Below are positions 35,045-47,560 of a DNA stretch of 64,000 nt, piece by piece. The DNA is taken from assembly GCA_018697195.1 (NCBI GenBank), contig CM031878.1, forward strand, positions 3,427,884 to 3,491,883, given 5' to 3'. Source of the stretch: Certhia americana. Lineage: Eukaryota > Chordata > Aves > Passeriformes > Certhiidae. The notes under the pieces are model-generated. The model saw only the letters and a program-made list of their open reading frames with translations. It was not told where the DNA came from and ran no database searches. Positions within the stretch are counted from its first letter, which is position 1, and each line of letters starts with the position of its first letter. Both the position numbers and the translations under genes were made by a program.

Positions 35045-36776
35045 GCCCAAACATAAAAACATGCTGCTGGAAAATTCTCATCTTTGCTGACTTTGTTCTC
35101 TTCATCTTCCAGAGTCTAAAAACCTTCTGGAGCTCATTGGTCAACTGCTGTTTAGGGCAGTATGCTCCTGTGTGCCTTCATCCTCTGTCTTAAATTTAGC
35201 ACAGACAGGATGAACAACTGTCTAATTTTTCAGTTTTACTACAATATATTACAAAAAAAAAGGACAGTCCTAAAAGGAAGTGCAATGAATGCCACTCTGT
35301 CCTTTATCCCAGATGTGGAGGAGCTGAGATATCCTGGGACTAATCATTAATATGTCCTGGACAAATGAACAAGAGGTGCCAAACTGTGTGCAAAAGCCAA
35401 ACAGATCTGCTCATATCACCCAGTAATACCAGCTGCTGGTGGGTATTAATCATTGAAATGATCCACAAAGTCTGGGCCAAGGCACCTTGGGGAGATTGTG
35501 ACAATAATTGATATTTTTGGCTGACCTCCATCTGTTCCTTTAAACTTGAAATTTGAAAAACTTTCCTTCACCCTTGCTTACTAGCAGTTGATTTCGTCCA
35601 CACATGATGGTGAACTTTGGCACTGATGGGTCAAAAATCTTCTGACATAATAGTATGTTTGACATTTCTGCTAGGTATCTTCTATCCAAATTTCTGATGT
35701 GTCTCCCCTTTGTTATTTACTGCTACTGGGTCAAATTTGAGCAATTTTCAAACCCCAATGGGATGGCCGCAATGAAGAGTGCTGCCTGTTTGATTATGAT
35801 TTTTTGGCACAGACACTGTGCCAGCATTAAACAATTTTAGAAAATATGCACTATAGAATTGACAATTATTGTATCTCAGCATGTGGCTGTCTGTGGTTTT
35901 GATAGTTTCCAAACAACGGCATGTGAGCCAGATTGCATGAATAGCCTGGTGTTGTTGAACAGCAGTAATGAGGATGTCAGTTGAGAGCATTAAATAAGCT
36001 TCCCTTAGTAATTTAAAGGATTTATGTAAGTATCTGGTCATTTGTCAGCTTCATATTACATGAAACAAGTGCCCCATATTTTTTTATCAATGGGTTATAC
36101 TTGCATGTTCAAACAGAAGGAGAGGCAGAAAATATCACTGAGATCCAGCCATGCTCTCCTTAAAGTCTTGTTGCAAAAAATACAACAAAAAACTTTAAAT
36201 TCACATATGGAAAAAGTAGTATCGGCAACTAATACTACTTGCTTCCAATCCACAATTATCTAAATTTCATGTACTCTGTGCACCACTGCTGCTGCTGCAG
36301 CAACTATAAAACAATAAAGCTCCCCATGTAGCATCTAATCACATATACCACAAGCCATGCTGATGCATATTTATGCATTCAGTAAGTGCTGAGTCCAAAA
36401 CACAAACAAAAATACACAGCACTTTGCAAAGGATGTTTGTTTAGAATTTTTTATTTATTCAGCCAAATGAGATGTTGCTGAGTGCAAAATACTTCATAAA
36501 GTCACGAGCAAAAGACGTTTGTTGAAAGCTTCACACTGTCTCACACCTGCAGCTGCTAAAACTGAACCAGAGACCAGAAACCAGAAAAATACGGGATCAG
36601 AACAGCAAAAAGGACATGAATTTCTTGTCTTTAACTACTTGATTCCCTGAGCACACTTTTGCACTAAACAGATTTCAGTCAAACACTTTTTGGTTAGCCA
36701 CCAGGAGAACAAAAAATCCCCAAATGTATTATTTGTTCTTTTGATCATAAAAGTAGTTTTAAAGCAGGTTGTTTGT

Positions 36777-37590
36777 AACAGAACCCTGGAATAGTTTGGT
36801 TTGGAAGGGACCCCAAAGACCATCAGGTTCCAACCCCCTGCCATGGGCATAGACACCTTCCACTAAGCCCTGTCCAACCTGGCCTTGGACATTTCCAGGG
36901 ACAGCCACAACTTCCCTGGGCAACCTGTGCCAGGACCCCACCACCCTCACAGGGAAGAATTTCTTGTGTGTATATAACCTTAATTTCCCCTCACTCTGTT
37001 TGAACCCATTCTTCCTTGTCCTCATGAAGAGTCCCTCTCCAGCTTTTCTGTAAGCCCCCTTCAGATACTGAAATACTGCTATGGTGTTTCCTTGGGAGCC
37101 TTCCCTTCTCCAGGCTCAACAGACCCAAATTTTTCAGCCTGTCTTTCACATGGGAAGTAGACTAGTCCTCTTATCTTCTTTGTGGCTTACTCTGGACTTG
37201 CCCCAATACTTCCATGTCCTCATGCTGGGATCCCCAGATCTGGAGGCAACAGTGCAGGTGGGGTCTCACTAGGGAAGCGGGGGAGAATCCCTTCCTTAAA
37301 CCTGCTGGCCAGGCACCTCAGGATGCAGCTCAAGATTTGCTTGGCTTTCTGGGCATTCAGTGCACACTGATGAGTCATATTGGGTTTTTCACTCACAAAC
37401 ACTCACAAGTCCCTTCTCCCAGTCACTTCTCCACCCAACTTGTGGTTATGCCTGGGATTGCTCCAACCCAGGTTTAGGACCTGGCACTCTGCTTTGTTGA
37501 ACTTCAGGAGTTTCAGACAGTCCCACTCTCCATCCTTCCCAGATCCATCTGGGTGACATCCCTTCCCAGACAGTTCTGTGTCTTCTGTAC
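36777..37590 (-). mobile_element. CR1 LINE fragment, longest copy in the window
   Basis: The + strand runs from the CR1 3' end ('gaatagtttggtttggaagggacc', 'ccaaccccctgccatgggca', 'cctggccttggacatttccaggga') through the inner 3' region ('gaagaatttcttgtg', 'aagagtccctctccagctttt', 'tctccaggctcaacagaccca') to the end of ORF2 ('gcctgggattgctccaacccaggtttaggacctggcactctgctttgttgaacttcaggag', 'tctgggtgacatcccttcccagac'). About 0.8 kb is kept in order with small indels. Similarity is lost near 37590, before the RT ADD motif. It is 5'-truncated and non-functional. Confidence 0.93.
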
Positions 37591-39488
37591 ACTTTTCCCA
37601 GTCAGTTTTTTATGTATTTCTCTCACACAGACCAGAAGAAATGTGAGGAAGAGGTTCATATTCCCCACCAGGAGAGTTTGGGGGGGTTTAGATTTCAGGA
37701 TGCCATTTTCAGTTTTCATTTCAGTTCCAGATGGATTGAGCTCTGCTCCATAAGTTTAGACCCTCATAGATGGATGATGACCCATCTCTTAAACTCTTAT
37801 TTCCTACCTTAGTGCCTGTAATTTAACCACAATCAGGCAAAAGATATATAGCAAAAACTACAGTAAAAATCCATGAGACAAAGGCAGGGAAGAGAGTATG
37901 AACAAAAGACCTTCTGGCACATAAAATGTATTTTTATTTTATTCACTCTCTCTCTCTAGGGGAAGAAACAGGAAAACGAAGTTTTCTAATAAAGAAAGAC
38001 TGTATTTCAAGATGAATTTGAAGATCACCCGGAACATAAAATCCCTGAAAAAAAGTTCATTATTTCCTTCTCATTCTATGAAAAATACTAAATCCACATT
38101 TCCCAACATGATGTAATTATTATCACCAACTTCTGATGCAAAAGTAGAGCACAGAGAGATTATATTTCTAGCCGAATGTCACAGTGAAGATTTCTTTCTT
38201 TGCAAATACTCTCTCAGAAAAAGATTGCAAAGACCTTCACTGTAGCCAGAATACATCAGACAACCTTCTGATGGCTTTGTCCTTGTTTGTCTCTCTTTCT
38301 TGATATAAAAAATGGGGTCAATCTGGCATGTGGATCTTAAAATGCCTCCAGTATATTTCCCCACCTGCAGGTATTATGGGGTCAGGAGACTGAGGCTATA
38401 TTTATCACTATTTCTGGAAACTTGCATTATTCACTTTAAATATTTCAGGAATGATCTCACTGGAATGTGAATATCACAGTGAAGTGACTTTCTCCTTAAA
38501 ATTTAATGAAAAAGAAAGCTGAAGGTAAAAATGCTGCATGGAAATCACAAGCTAAGTAAAAGGGACTCTTTATTAATCCGCACCTGTGTGGTCCTGTGGC
38601 TGGTATAGAAATAATTCCATGTTTATAAAACATTAAAATAACACCCACAGAAGCAACCTCTCCAGCCAGCAGCCTGGTTACAAAATGGTTAATTGGATAG
38701 CTACATCACAAACTTGGGTTTGGTTGTCTTAGATCATCCTTAAAGCAGGGATTTCAGTTTTTACAGCTAATATTGCATTTAATATTGTGATAACACAGTT
38801 ATCTCCACTATGGTTTAAATCCAGTTAGAATCAGACCATTTAAGTGAAGTTTTTTTTTTTTTTTTGTTGAGTTCTCAGTTAAATATGTGGAAATTATTGA
38901 GTTAAATATAAAAAAGATCAAATATTTAAAATATATTTGAGGGGGGAAAAAATGCATCGGTAGACATCAAATGCTTTCTATTCTGCAGCATTTGGAAGAG
39001 TTGTGAGGCAACCAATTCCCATCTAATATTTCTCCCCTCCTTCAGTCTGTCTCATGACTATTGTAGGAGCTGTCAAATTTGCTTTGAGGAATGAGGGTTA
39101 GAGACCTGAATCTATCCATAACAGCTAATAGCCCAACCATCACCTGCCATGTCAGAGAGATATTTTACATTTGTTTTCTCCTTTTTACAGATCAAACTCT
39201 TAAACTATCAGATCTGTGGTATCAACCTCTAAATATGAACTACAACAGAAGGAGGTTCCTAACTCTTTTACATGAAATAGTCCCAGTTTGTTCAAACAGT
39301 TAAATACTATTTAAAGATAGAAACTAAGCCAGATGTCTGCATGAGATAAGGTTTAAAAATTATTCCAAGGCAATCTTTTGCATTTAGTAGCCCAACTCCA
39401 TTGAGGACATAAAATCTCAAACCATAAAATATAATTCCTGAAGGTGCTGGATTACCACAGTTTACAGCTTGTAGTTCTGACCTTTTAA

Positions 39489-39579
39489 TATGTGTGTATA
39501 TGTGTGTGTATATGTGTGTATGTGTGTGTGTATGTGTGTGTGTATGTGTGTGTGTATGTGTGTGTGTGTGTGTGTGTGA
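39489..39579. repeat. (TG)n / TATG compound microsatellite
   Basis: Alternating TG dinucleotides broken at intervals by TA (TGTGTGTA pattern), ending in a pure (TG) run. The reverse strand gives a false His/Thr-rich ORF. The alternating purine-pyrimidine sequence is Z-DNA prone. Confidence 0.96.
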
Positions 39580-40494
39580 GCATCTGTAGGAGTAGATCTC
39601 CCCAAAATGTGTTTGCATGACTTAGATATGCATGCTTTGCCCATTTTTGACTCAGTTAAAATTATCCATGTCCTGTTGATTCAAATGCCCCAAGGCATTT
39701 GAAGCACCCTCCTGGAGATTCAGCGTCTCTGATGTTCAGACTCTGAGAACCATCTGCCTCAACTCTCTGAGGCTCAGTACAGAAAAGGAAAATATAGCAC
39801 AAGGTGTCAGGAGGCAGGAATTGAGAGGACAGCCTTTGAGAATCAGTATTTTCACAAGCAAAACAAGTAATTTCTGCACGATTAATTTTTGCATGAGACT
39901 TTTCATAGGTGGAGGTCTGAGAACGTATTGTCTACAGAGGAGTTTTTACGAGGTCACATTTCCATCTGGAGCCATAAAAAGGCGCTCCTAATCTAACACA
40001 GGGGCTCACAAAATGGAACAAATGGTGCTTTAGTGCCTTGTTTAATTGAGACTCAGCCTGTCCCCTTCATTTGTGTTTGTTTTCTTAAGCTTAAAAGCAC
40101 CGGCAGTGGAAAAGGTGGCATCTCTCAGCACACAGGGGCTTCTAATCTTAACCTCCTTCTGTGCAAAAAATGGCTTAGATTGACTTAATTATTTAATATG
40201 CCTTCGTTGACACAGGCTAGTAAAAAAAGATCAGCATGTTAATGCTCCTTTCTAGCACTTTCTTCCCAAAAGCCTTTAAGAAACTCATGAATATTTAATG
40301 CCTCTCAGTCAGTGCTGAGGAGATGGCACCATTAAGGATGAAACCAAATGCCAGTCGCTGTGAGTGCATCCCAGAGCTGCCCGAAACCTTGCAGTGAGAC
40401 CTCCTCAAACAGCTCTACCCTCCCAGCTTGGCCTTTATGACCAAGCACTAAAAGATAGGGTTTTCCTTGTTTTCTCTTTTCCTCTTTTCCCAGC

Positions 40495-40529
40495 TTTTTT
40501 TTTTTTTTTTTTTTTTCCCCCCCCCCCCC
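40495..40529. repeat. T22C13 homopolymer pair
   Basis: Twenty-two T followed directly by thirteen C. It is an all-pyrimidine tract. Its length may be unreliable in the assembly. Confidence 0.95.
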
Positions 40530-42299
40530 ACTGGAGAAGAAAATGCATTACTCAATGAAAAAAATAAACCCCTGGCCATGTGTATTATTTTTGAGCTTGA
40601 CATCTGTTCAAAACCATGTAAATGGGACTGTGTTAATGCATAAAAACTATAAAAAGTATTCAGGCTTAAACGCAGGGAAATTATGTTCATTCAGCAGGGA
40701 ACAGCAAGTGTAGTTGGCTTTTTTTTCCCCTATACACATTAGGAAAAAAAAAAAGCATCTTTTTGCCTGCCATTAGGTATGAATTTGCTAAAGTAGGAGT
40801 GGTTGATTTTTAGATGTCTGTGGCTAATACACGCTGTAATGTATGTGCTTTTGATTTTGCTTTTCTTGGTTGTTGTTTAAAATTAAATAAGTAGAATAAT
40901 TCCCATATCCATGTGCTTAAGTGGATCAAAGCTTGCTGTAAAATAATAAGTGTTCACAATAGGTTCTGCAAAAAAGAAAATACAAATGCCTGTCACAATG
41001 TTTTTTAGATGGAAAATCATTTTTTTATTAATTATATTTTTCAATTTCAAATATCAGCGATGAAAAGTATTATTTTGCTAGCCCAGCTTGTTTTGTTTTA
41101 AATAAAGCCCTAGTAAACTGGCTGAAGACTGAAGGTAGCAAATGTATTAAAAATTTTGCATAGCATTATGGAAATAGTTTTCTTGTTTCTTGTCTTCCCA
41201 TATCTTCTGAGTGCATAGTCTGTTGAGAAGTACCTGCTCAAGGAAGTATACTGTCTAATCTACTCTTATTTCCCTCACTTCTCTAAAGGCAGAAAATAAT
41301 GGAAATTATTATTTGATAAGACAGTCTGGTTCATAATTGTGATACAAGCATAAGACTTCAAACTACATCAGGTTGCACTAAAGACTTTAAAACAAATAAT
41401 GGAGTTGGTCAGACATTTGAAAATGCTGCTATCTCAATTTTTCAAAGTTAATCCTAAACCTGTTTGAAGATGAATCAACATTATTATGAGTTTCCTTATT
41501 ATTTCATTAAAATACTAAGGTTCTTTTAAATCCGTACATCCAGATGTTAATTAAAAATCTGTTTTCAAAATGATATACTGTTTTTTTAATCTTCCCTTTC
41601 AATTCTGACTAATCCTCATAGAGGACAGGTCCCAGGTGAGTTAATATTTCTCATGAAAATTGCAAAGACTGAAGTTTGCAAAATGGCTGCTGCAGAAAAA
41701 GAATAGACAAGCTCTCTTCTAGTGTGGTTCTGTGAAAATCCTCTCTTGGGTCTGTGTTTAATTTTAACAGACAAGCAGTAATATAATAATATATTTATTT
41801 TCATAGACAAAATTAAAAATAGTATGTCAATAGGCAGCTTGGTTCCATCAAACACTGTTGTCACTATTTGATAGCAGGTAATATAAACTGCAATCTCCAA
41901 AGTTTAGAACTTATGAAAGAATCTGAAATATTCATAAAACCATTCAAGTTTTGTGGTGAGATTAAACCAATTGAAGGCTGTGAGATATGTAGATACACCA
42001 GAAGATATGAAGCTAAAATAGCCCACCCACTTCCTCCTTTCCCAAAAACAAAAGTGAAATGAAATAAAATAGACACATAAAAAGCAAAATTGGGCCACCA
42101 TTCAAAAATATCTATTGTGGTCTGATGACCAGATACAAAAGAAGGTGATCCTAGCAGATTTTTCTTTATTTTTGACAGCTTTGTGCAGTCAACAGTGCTT
42201 TCATTATCCATGTGAACAGGACTACTGGTGCTGCCTCCTGGGTCCTGAGGGATGCTTTTGATCTAACAAGGCAGTGCCATTATTAGAAAGACTGCAGTG

Positions 42300-42870
42300 T
42301 AACTACCACATCATTGCATACTGTCAATTTAGTTTTGCATGAGCCCCTCGGCTCGTGACACTCTAAATTTAATACTGCGCTACAGATAAACCAGAATAAA
42401 TATTGTAAGAACAAAGCTGTCACAGAAACACACTCGGAGTGTTTCGACCCCATTCAAAGGCCCTTCACTATAATTGTTTCTGACAGAAGGCTCCTGTACA
42501 GTAAGTACTTTAGTTGCCAATGACCTTAAACACGATTATCATTAGCCTTCTTGTAATACTGCCTCTCCCTTGAACTCAAATTACTGTGCTCCTCAGATGG
42601 TTTTGCAAAGAGAGCTCAGTGTTGTAGTTAGCATAATTCAAGCTGTTTTAATCAACGCTGTGTCCTTTGTAAATAAAGCTGTGTTCTGAGATGCACGCCA
42701 TAATAATTACATCCATAATTTGTTAGAGTTATTGAATAATTTTGACTATACTAATTTGAATTACAGCTGCAAACAAGCAGTAAGGAAATAAGAAGATAAT
42801 AGTACATACATTAGCATCGAACCTAAAGTTAGCATTTGTTTAAGCCAAGAAGCTGAATAATTTAACCATG
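42300..42870. promoter_or_regulatory. Candidate conserved non-coding regulatory element
   Basis: This is a non-repetitive block with nine CpG sites between 42340 and 42820, against very few in the AT-rich flanks. It contains homeodomain-type words (TAATTAC at 42704-42710, several ATTA/TAAT sites) and no long homopolymers or transposon marks. Open frames are short. This texture is typical of deeply conserved developmental enhancers, which gene deserts near neuronal genes often hold. Conservation itself cannot be seen from one sequence, so this remains inference. Confidence 0.35.
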
Positions 42871-44710
42871 TTTTGGAGGTGGTAAATCTGCCTTGATTGA
42901 AAGTGGAACTCATCTATGATCTCTAAACCTTTCTAATCTCCAAAGAAAATAAAAACACGTGCCTTTTGTCCTGCCTCCACTGAAAATACCCAAAGTTGAT
43001 ATCTTGCCAAAGGCTGACCAGACACAGCAAATGAGCAGAGATCCCATCAGCCATAGGATGCCTCTGTAGAAATTAATTTCCGGCAGAGTCTGGAGCATGT
43101 TAATTACCCGTAAAACTTCTCATGGTGTAATTTAGTAAGTAAAAGTCCTCTAAAATAAGCCTCTTTAGGAACATTTTAGAACTCTGTAATTGTAAGACAC
43201 AAAGACATTAAAAATAATGAGAAACAAACAAGGATTGCCTCAAAACCAGTATTCCAACAGGCATCTCATGTAATCCCTTTCACTAACAAATCACCTTTTA
43301 AAATGGGTTATATTTCTCTTCTTGATATCCTAAACATACAACTGCTTCCTGAATCTCACTGGTTTTATTGCTAGAAACATTTTTATTTTCAAACTAGATA
43401 TGTTCATTTAATATAGTTTATATTCAAGTTATCATAGTAATTTTTGCCTAAACCTTTCATCTCTCTTCTGCTTTGTTCACAGGTATATTTTTATGACCCA
43501 GGATCTACAGGCAGTAAAGGCAATAATTAGGATCTTGTGGAATGTTATTAAATTATTTCCTTATAGAATTAATTGTTATTAATTAATTTGTTTATTGGAA
43601 AAATAATTAAAAGGAGATAATATCCAGACTTTACATTTGCATGCTACTAGAAAGACAATGTTCAGGATTGACTACTATTTCACTAAACTTCATCATATAT
43701 TGTTAATTTTACTTTATATCAAATTTTATTATAGAAATAAAATAAATAAATAGAAAAACACCATCAATTCCTATTTTAAATAGTCTTGGAGATACACCAT
43801 TAACAAATCTTCTCTAGTAATACAATTCAATTTTCAAAAGGATAATGCATGCTTAGATAACCACCATTTTATCCATCCTGCAATTTTAATATTCATCCCT
43901 TTCTTCTCAAATATCACTGGTATTTCCTATGCATACCATATTGAATGTTTCACTGAAGTCCAAACAAATGAGATCTAACATATTCCCCAGACAACAAAAA
44001 TTATCTTCTCAGAGAAAGGTACCCCTCTAGTTCAGCTTGGTTGAAATCTGATGTAAAAAATTATAGCAAGGCTTCTTCTGTGCCCTTACTGGTTAAATCT
44101 CTGAGGGCAAGCTCCCAGACCTATGGTCAACTGTAAAAAATTAGAACTTCCTTTTTCTGAAATATGTTGTGTATTCTGTGCAAGGCATACTATGCTACCT
44201 CTACATTAGTAGGGTAATGCATTTTTCTTTCTTATTTATGATTAAGTATTTATGCAAAAGATTGACCTTTTCTACTGCTGGGCTTATTTGCACACTGGTT
44301 ACGTACTGCAGACCCCATCACCAGCAATTTTAATGGAGATTTGATCCAGTTATGGTTTTTGTATTTTTTACCTAAAAAAAATCTAAGTCTGATTCAAACA
44401 GGAGTCAGCAAATTGAAAATCTGCATTCCTTGTTAAGATGGAGGTTATAATACAGATGGCTATGATTTTCTGTATCTAGATCTTTTAAACCTAGCATTTT
44501 AGTTTTGCTGTGGCCATTAAGTTTTTGCTGCATCAGAACGCAACAGGGACATGCAATGTAAAAAAAAAAAAAAAAGATACTTGGTGATGACATTTGAAGT
44601 TAGACATCCAAAACCTGGACATTCAGAACTTGTTGTGTTTTGGGTTGGTATTCATTTATTTGCTTCTTTCAGAATATTTTTTTTTCTTTTTTTTTTTTTC
44701 TTTTGTTACT

Positions 44711-44770
44711 CTTCTCTTTTTTAAGAACTTGCTGATAAACTTCTCTCTTTTTTAAGAACTTGCTGATAAA
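44711..44770. repeat. Two-copy tandem duplication (~30 bp unit)
   Basis: The word TTAAGAACTTGCTGATAAAC preceded by CTTCTCTTTT-like sequence occurs twice in direct succession. The copies differ only in an extra CT and T-run length. Confidence 0.93.
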
Positions 44771-44983
44771 CTTCATGGTCTTTAGATTTAAAATGTGGTG
44801 GTAACACAATTTCCATCAGGAAGTTCAAAACCTATCTGAAGGATCTATTTTCTGAAAAGAGATAGATCACTGAACTATTGGATGGAGACAAATTGGATTC
44901 TTTTTTCCTTCACGTTCTTTTCCTTACTTCCTAAATTAAGAGGAAAACTAAATTTAGAGGATAAAGTATTATTTCCAGGCCAA

Positions 44984-45150
44984 AAAGAAACAACCCCAAA
45001 ACAAACAAAACCCACAAAAATCAATCAACCAAACAAACCCCAACAAAACAAAACCACAAACAATAAAACAAGCAAAAACAAAACCACAAATACCAAAACA
45101 AAAGAAAGTAACTACCTTCCCCACCCCCCCACACACACATGCACACACAA
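44984..45150. repeat. A/C-rich low-complexity tract with short CA repeat
   Basis: Irregular ACAAAACC words over about 130 bases, then a C7 run and a short (CA)n. It resembles the tract at 19.7 kb. The false ORFs it makes (Lys/Thr/Asn/Pro-rich on +, Phe/Cys/Val/Gly-rich on -) should be ignored. Confidence 0.9.
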
Positions 45151-46407
45151 ACATCCAAAGCACTATTTATGGAAGAAAAACTTCTTATTTCAGACCTTTT
45201 CCATCTAAGCATATGCATAAGAAACTAATAGGAATCCCTGTGTCACATGGCCTACTGAAGCATCCAATTTGCATCAAGCCAGCCAAAAGCCCCAGTGGTG
45301 AAATTGTCAAGCAGCAGCTGTGTTCTCATCCCAGGTCTCACTGGAATGAGTCTCCATGAAGCTAATAGGAGGTACTTGCCTCCTAAAGGGAATAGCAAGG
45401 AGAAGTTTCTTATAATGAGGGTTGTGATGGAAACAAAAAAGCAATCATCAATTGCCATAAAACAGCAGGTGCTAAAATTTATGAATTCTGGACTTGTAAT
45501 TTCACTCACTTATCCTAGGGAATGTTTCTTCCCTCCCTGCCAGTTTCTCAGGAGTTCAGTCTCCCTGAAGTGACAGAGAAGCCACAACTTTTCTCAGCAA
45601 AGCAAGAATCTGTATCAAAGCTCTTCAGTTATGGGAACAAGACCCTAAATATTTATTAGAGCAAGGAGTGCTGCATTCTATAATTGCATCTCCCTCAAAC
45701 TGAAGAATTCCACAGAGAAACAGAGAAAGCTTAACTTGTGCTTATTGCTTGTGATCCCTCTACTCTACTTCTGCCCCTTTCCAGCAAGGGTTTATGACCA
45801 CTCAGCCTTACAAAAGGCAAAGAAGAGAAAATAATTTTTGGAAAGAGGGTAGTATACCTACACTTTCTAATGAAAGCAAGTACAGAAAACTCTTCTGCCT
45901 ACAGAGAGTGCACAAATGCCTTGCATGCAAACAGCAAGCTCTTCTGCTTTCCTAGATTTGGAGGCACAGGGGCTTTACAATTTCTTACAGGATTTCCAAG
46001 TTTCCCAATTCCATTCTCAGGTCATGCAGGTATTTACAGCCTCACTGTGACATCATCTGAATACATGAAAATGTCAAAGTTGGGGTTGTCTTGCTCTCAG
46101 ACTGTAAGTGTCAGTCTGACTGTTCTGTGGAGTGGTCAGACATCACTGCCAACCTTTTCTCTGATGTATTCCATATGGAGACCATGAGTCAGTGCCTTTG
46201 TGTGAGGCCAAGGAGCTCTTTCTTTCCTAGCCCCCAAATATGGAACAACAGACATTGAGGTTTCCTAAGAATCTCTAATTAAACAAAACGCAACAGGGTA
46301 AACAGGAGCTTTGGCCCCTCATGCTACAGTCCAATAACTCTTTTAACACTTTTGACCTTGAGGGCCTTACTTTAACCTGACAGTTCATTAGGTGTGGCCC
46401 CCATGGG

Positions 46408-46470
46408 AGAGATTGGCTGTAGGTGATATTCTACATCCCTTCCAACCCAAACTATTCTGTGATTCTATGA
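46408..46470 (+). mobile_element. CR1 LINE 3' terminus, very short
   Basis: 'gagattggctgtaggtgat', then 'catcccttccaacccaaactattctgtgattctatga'. The last ~60 bp of a CR1, ending in the usual octamers. Confidence 0.88.
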
Positions 46471-47351
46471 TAAAGACTCTTAAATTGTGTCTCTGACAAT
46501 TGCAGACACCACTAGAAACTCAAGGAGAAAACAAGGGCCAGAAAGAAAACTGTGCAGCAAATAAACCACTGCCAGGCACTGAGGAAGAGGAAAGAACCCA
46601 GTAACTCAAATGTGGAAAGAAAAAAATGTCTGGTGAAGGAACAGAAGATTATGGAGAGCAATTAGAGGGGTTCGCTCATAACAACTTTTGCAGTTTCTGA
46701 CTGTAACCTTCTTAGAAATTAACAGGAATGGCTTCAAATAGTATATTTAAAATTATACAACGCAGAGCTGCAGAAAATCTATTATTATGTTTCTTGTTAG
46801 TATGATTATTATAATTACCATTGCTTAAAGTGAAGAAAAAGAGATGGTAGTCCACACCAAAATCTTAAATGACACCTATTGAGCAAAAAGACACCACTTG
46901 TAGGGGTTATTTGGGACTGTTCAAGACAATTGCAGCAGTCAGCTCAGCATACAGCTGCTGAAATCTCAGTTTTCTACATCAGCAGGGGTTTTAAGATGGC
47001 TTCAAGGAGGTTAATGAAGTGTCTCAGCAAATATTCATTATGTTGAGCTTTTCCTATGTGTGCAAGGCAGCATGAGAAAAAAGTCCAACCTCAAAGTTGC
47101 TTATTTAAAACATCTGAGAGAACAAATGTAACATGGAAAGGAAAATTTTATTGAAAGCTGAAATTATTTCCTGATTTTTTTTCTCTCTATGATCAGAATT
47201 CTTTAGAATTAAATTATCATAAAATCTGTGAACATAAAGCATATTTCCTAGCTCTCTTTAACTAATGCCCTCACTGAAGAGGACTTTTTATTCTATAAAA
47301 TAGAACCTACATTGTTAGTTTTTTTTATGGCAACTCCACAGCAAGGAAATT

Positions 47352-47560
47352 GATGGTTCATATTCAACTTGCTGTTCACTAGAACACTGAAGTCCTTTCC
47401 TCCAGAGAAAAGTGATTCCCAGGCTCAGGACTTTGCATTTCAGTTTGCTGAACATTACAAGATTCCCATGGGTGCATTTTTCCAGGTTTTTGAGGCGTTG
47501 CCGAAAGGAGATGCAATCATTTTATGTGTCAGCCACACCTGCCAGCACTGCACCATCATG
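47352..47560 (-). mobile_element. Diverged CR1 LINE fragment
   Basis: The + strand text 'tattcaacttgctgttcactagaacac', 'aagtcctttcctcc', 'gactttgcatttcagtttgctgaacatt', 'ttccaggtttttgaggcg', 'gtcagccaca' follows, with many changes, the reverse complement of the inner CR1 3' region. The 94-codon + strand frame over it is the antisense of the element. It is old, and the exact ends are uncertain. Confidence 0.65.

Larger units (their letters stand above)
29238..36776. other. Intergenic, no gene recognised
   Basis: About 7.5 kb of AT-rich sequence with no exon or mobile element that I could assign. It holds A runs at 33058-33082 (25 A) and 35022-35044 (23 A), a G/T-rich tract near 34386-34436, and a moderately complex block at 35740-36060. 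A POU-like palindrome lies at 36363-36378. Open frames up to 137 codons (for example 33596-34009) look like chance. Confidence 0.65.
37591..46407. other. Intergenic; candidate conserved non-coding blocks, no gene
   Basis: No exon was recognised. The stretch holds a TG/TATG microsatellite near 39.5 kb, a T22C13 tract at 40495, A/C-rich simple sequence near 45.0 kb and a small tandem duplication at 44.7 kb. Blocks at about 38540-38720, 39900-40440 and 42300-42870 have higher complexity and more CpG than their surroundings and may be regulatory elements (see findings). No mobile element was recognised here. Confidence 0.65.

Noticed and set aside
35862..35872. Palindrome ACAATTATTGT as a SOX dimer site
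   Set aside because: Half-site spacing is not that of known SOX dimers, and such AT-rich palindromes are common by chance.
39307..39618. His/Thr-rich ORFs on -
   Set aside because: Translation of the (TG)n microsatellite.
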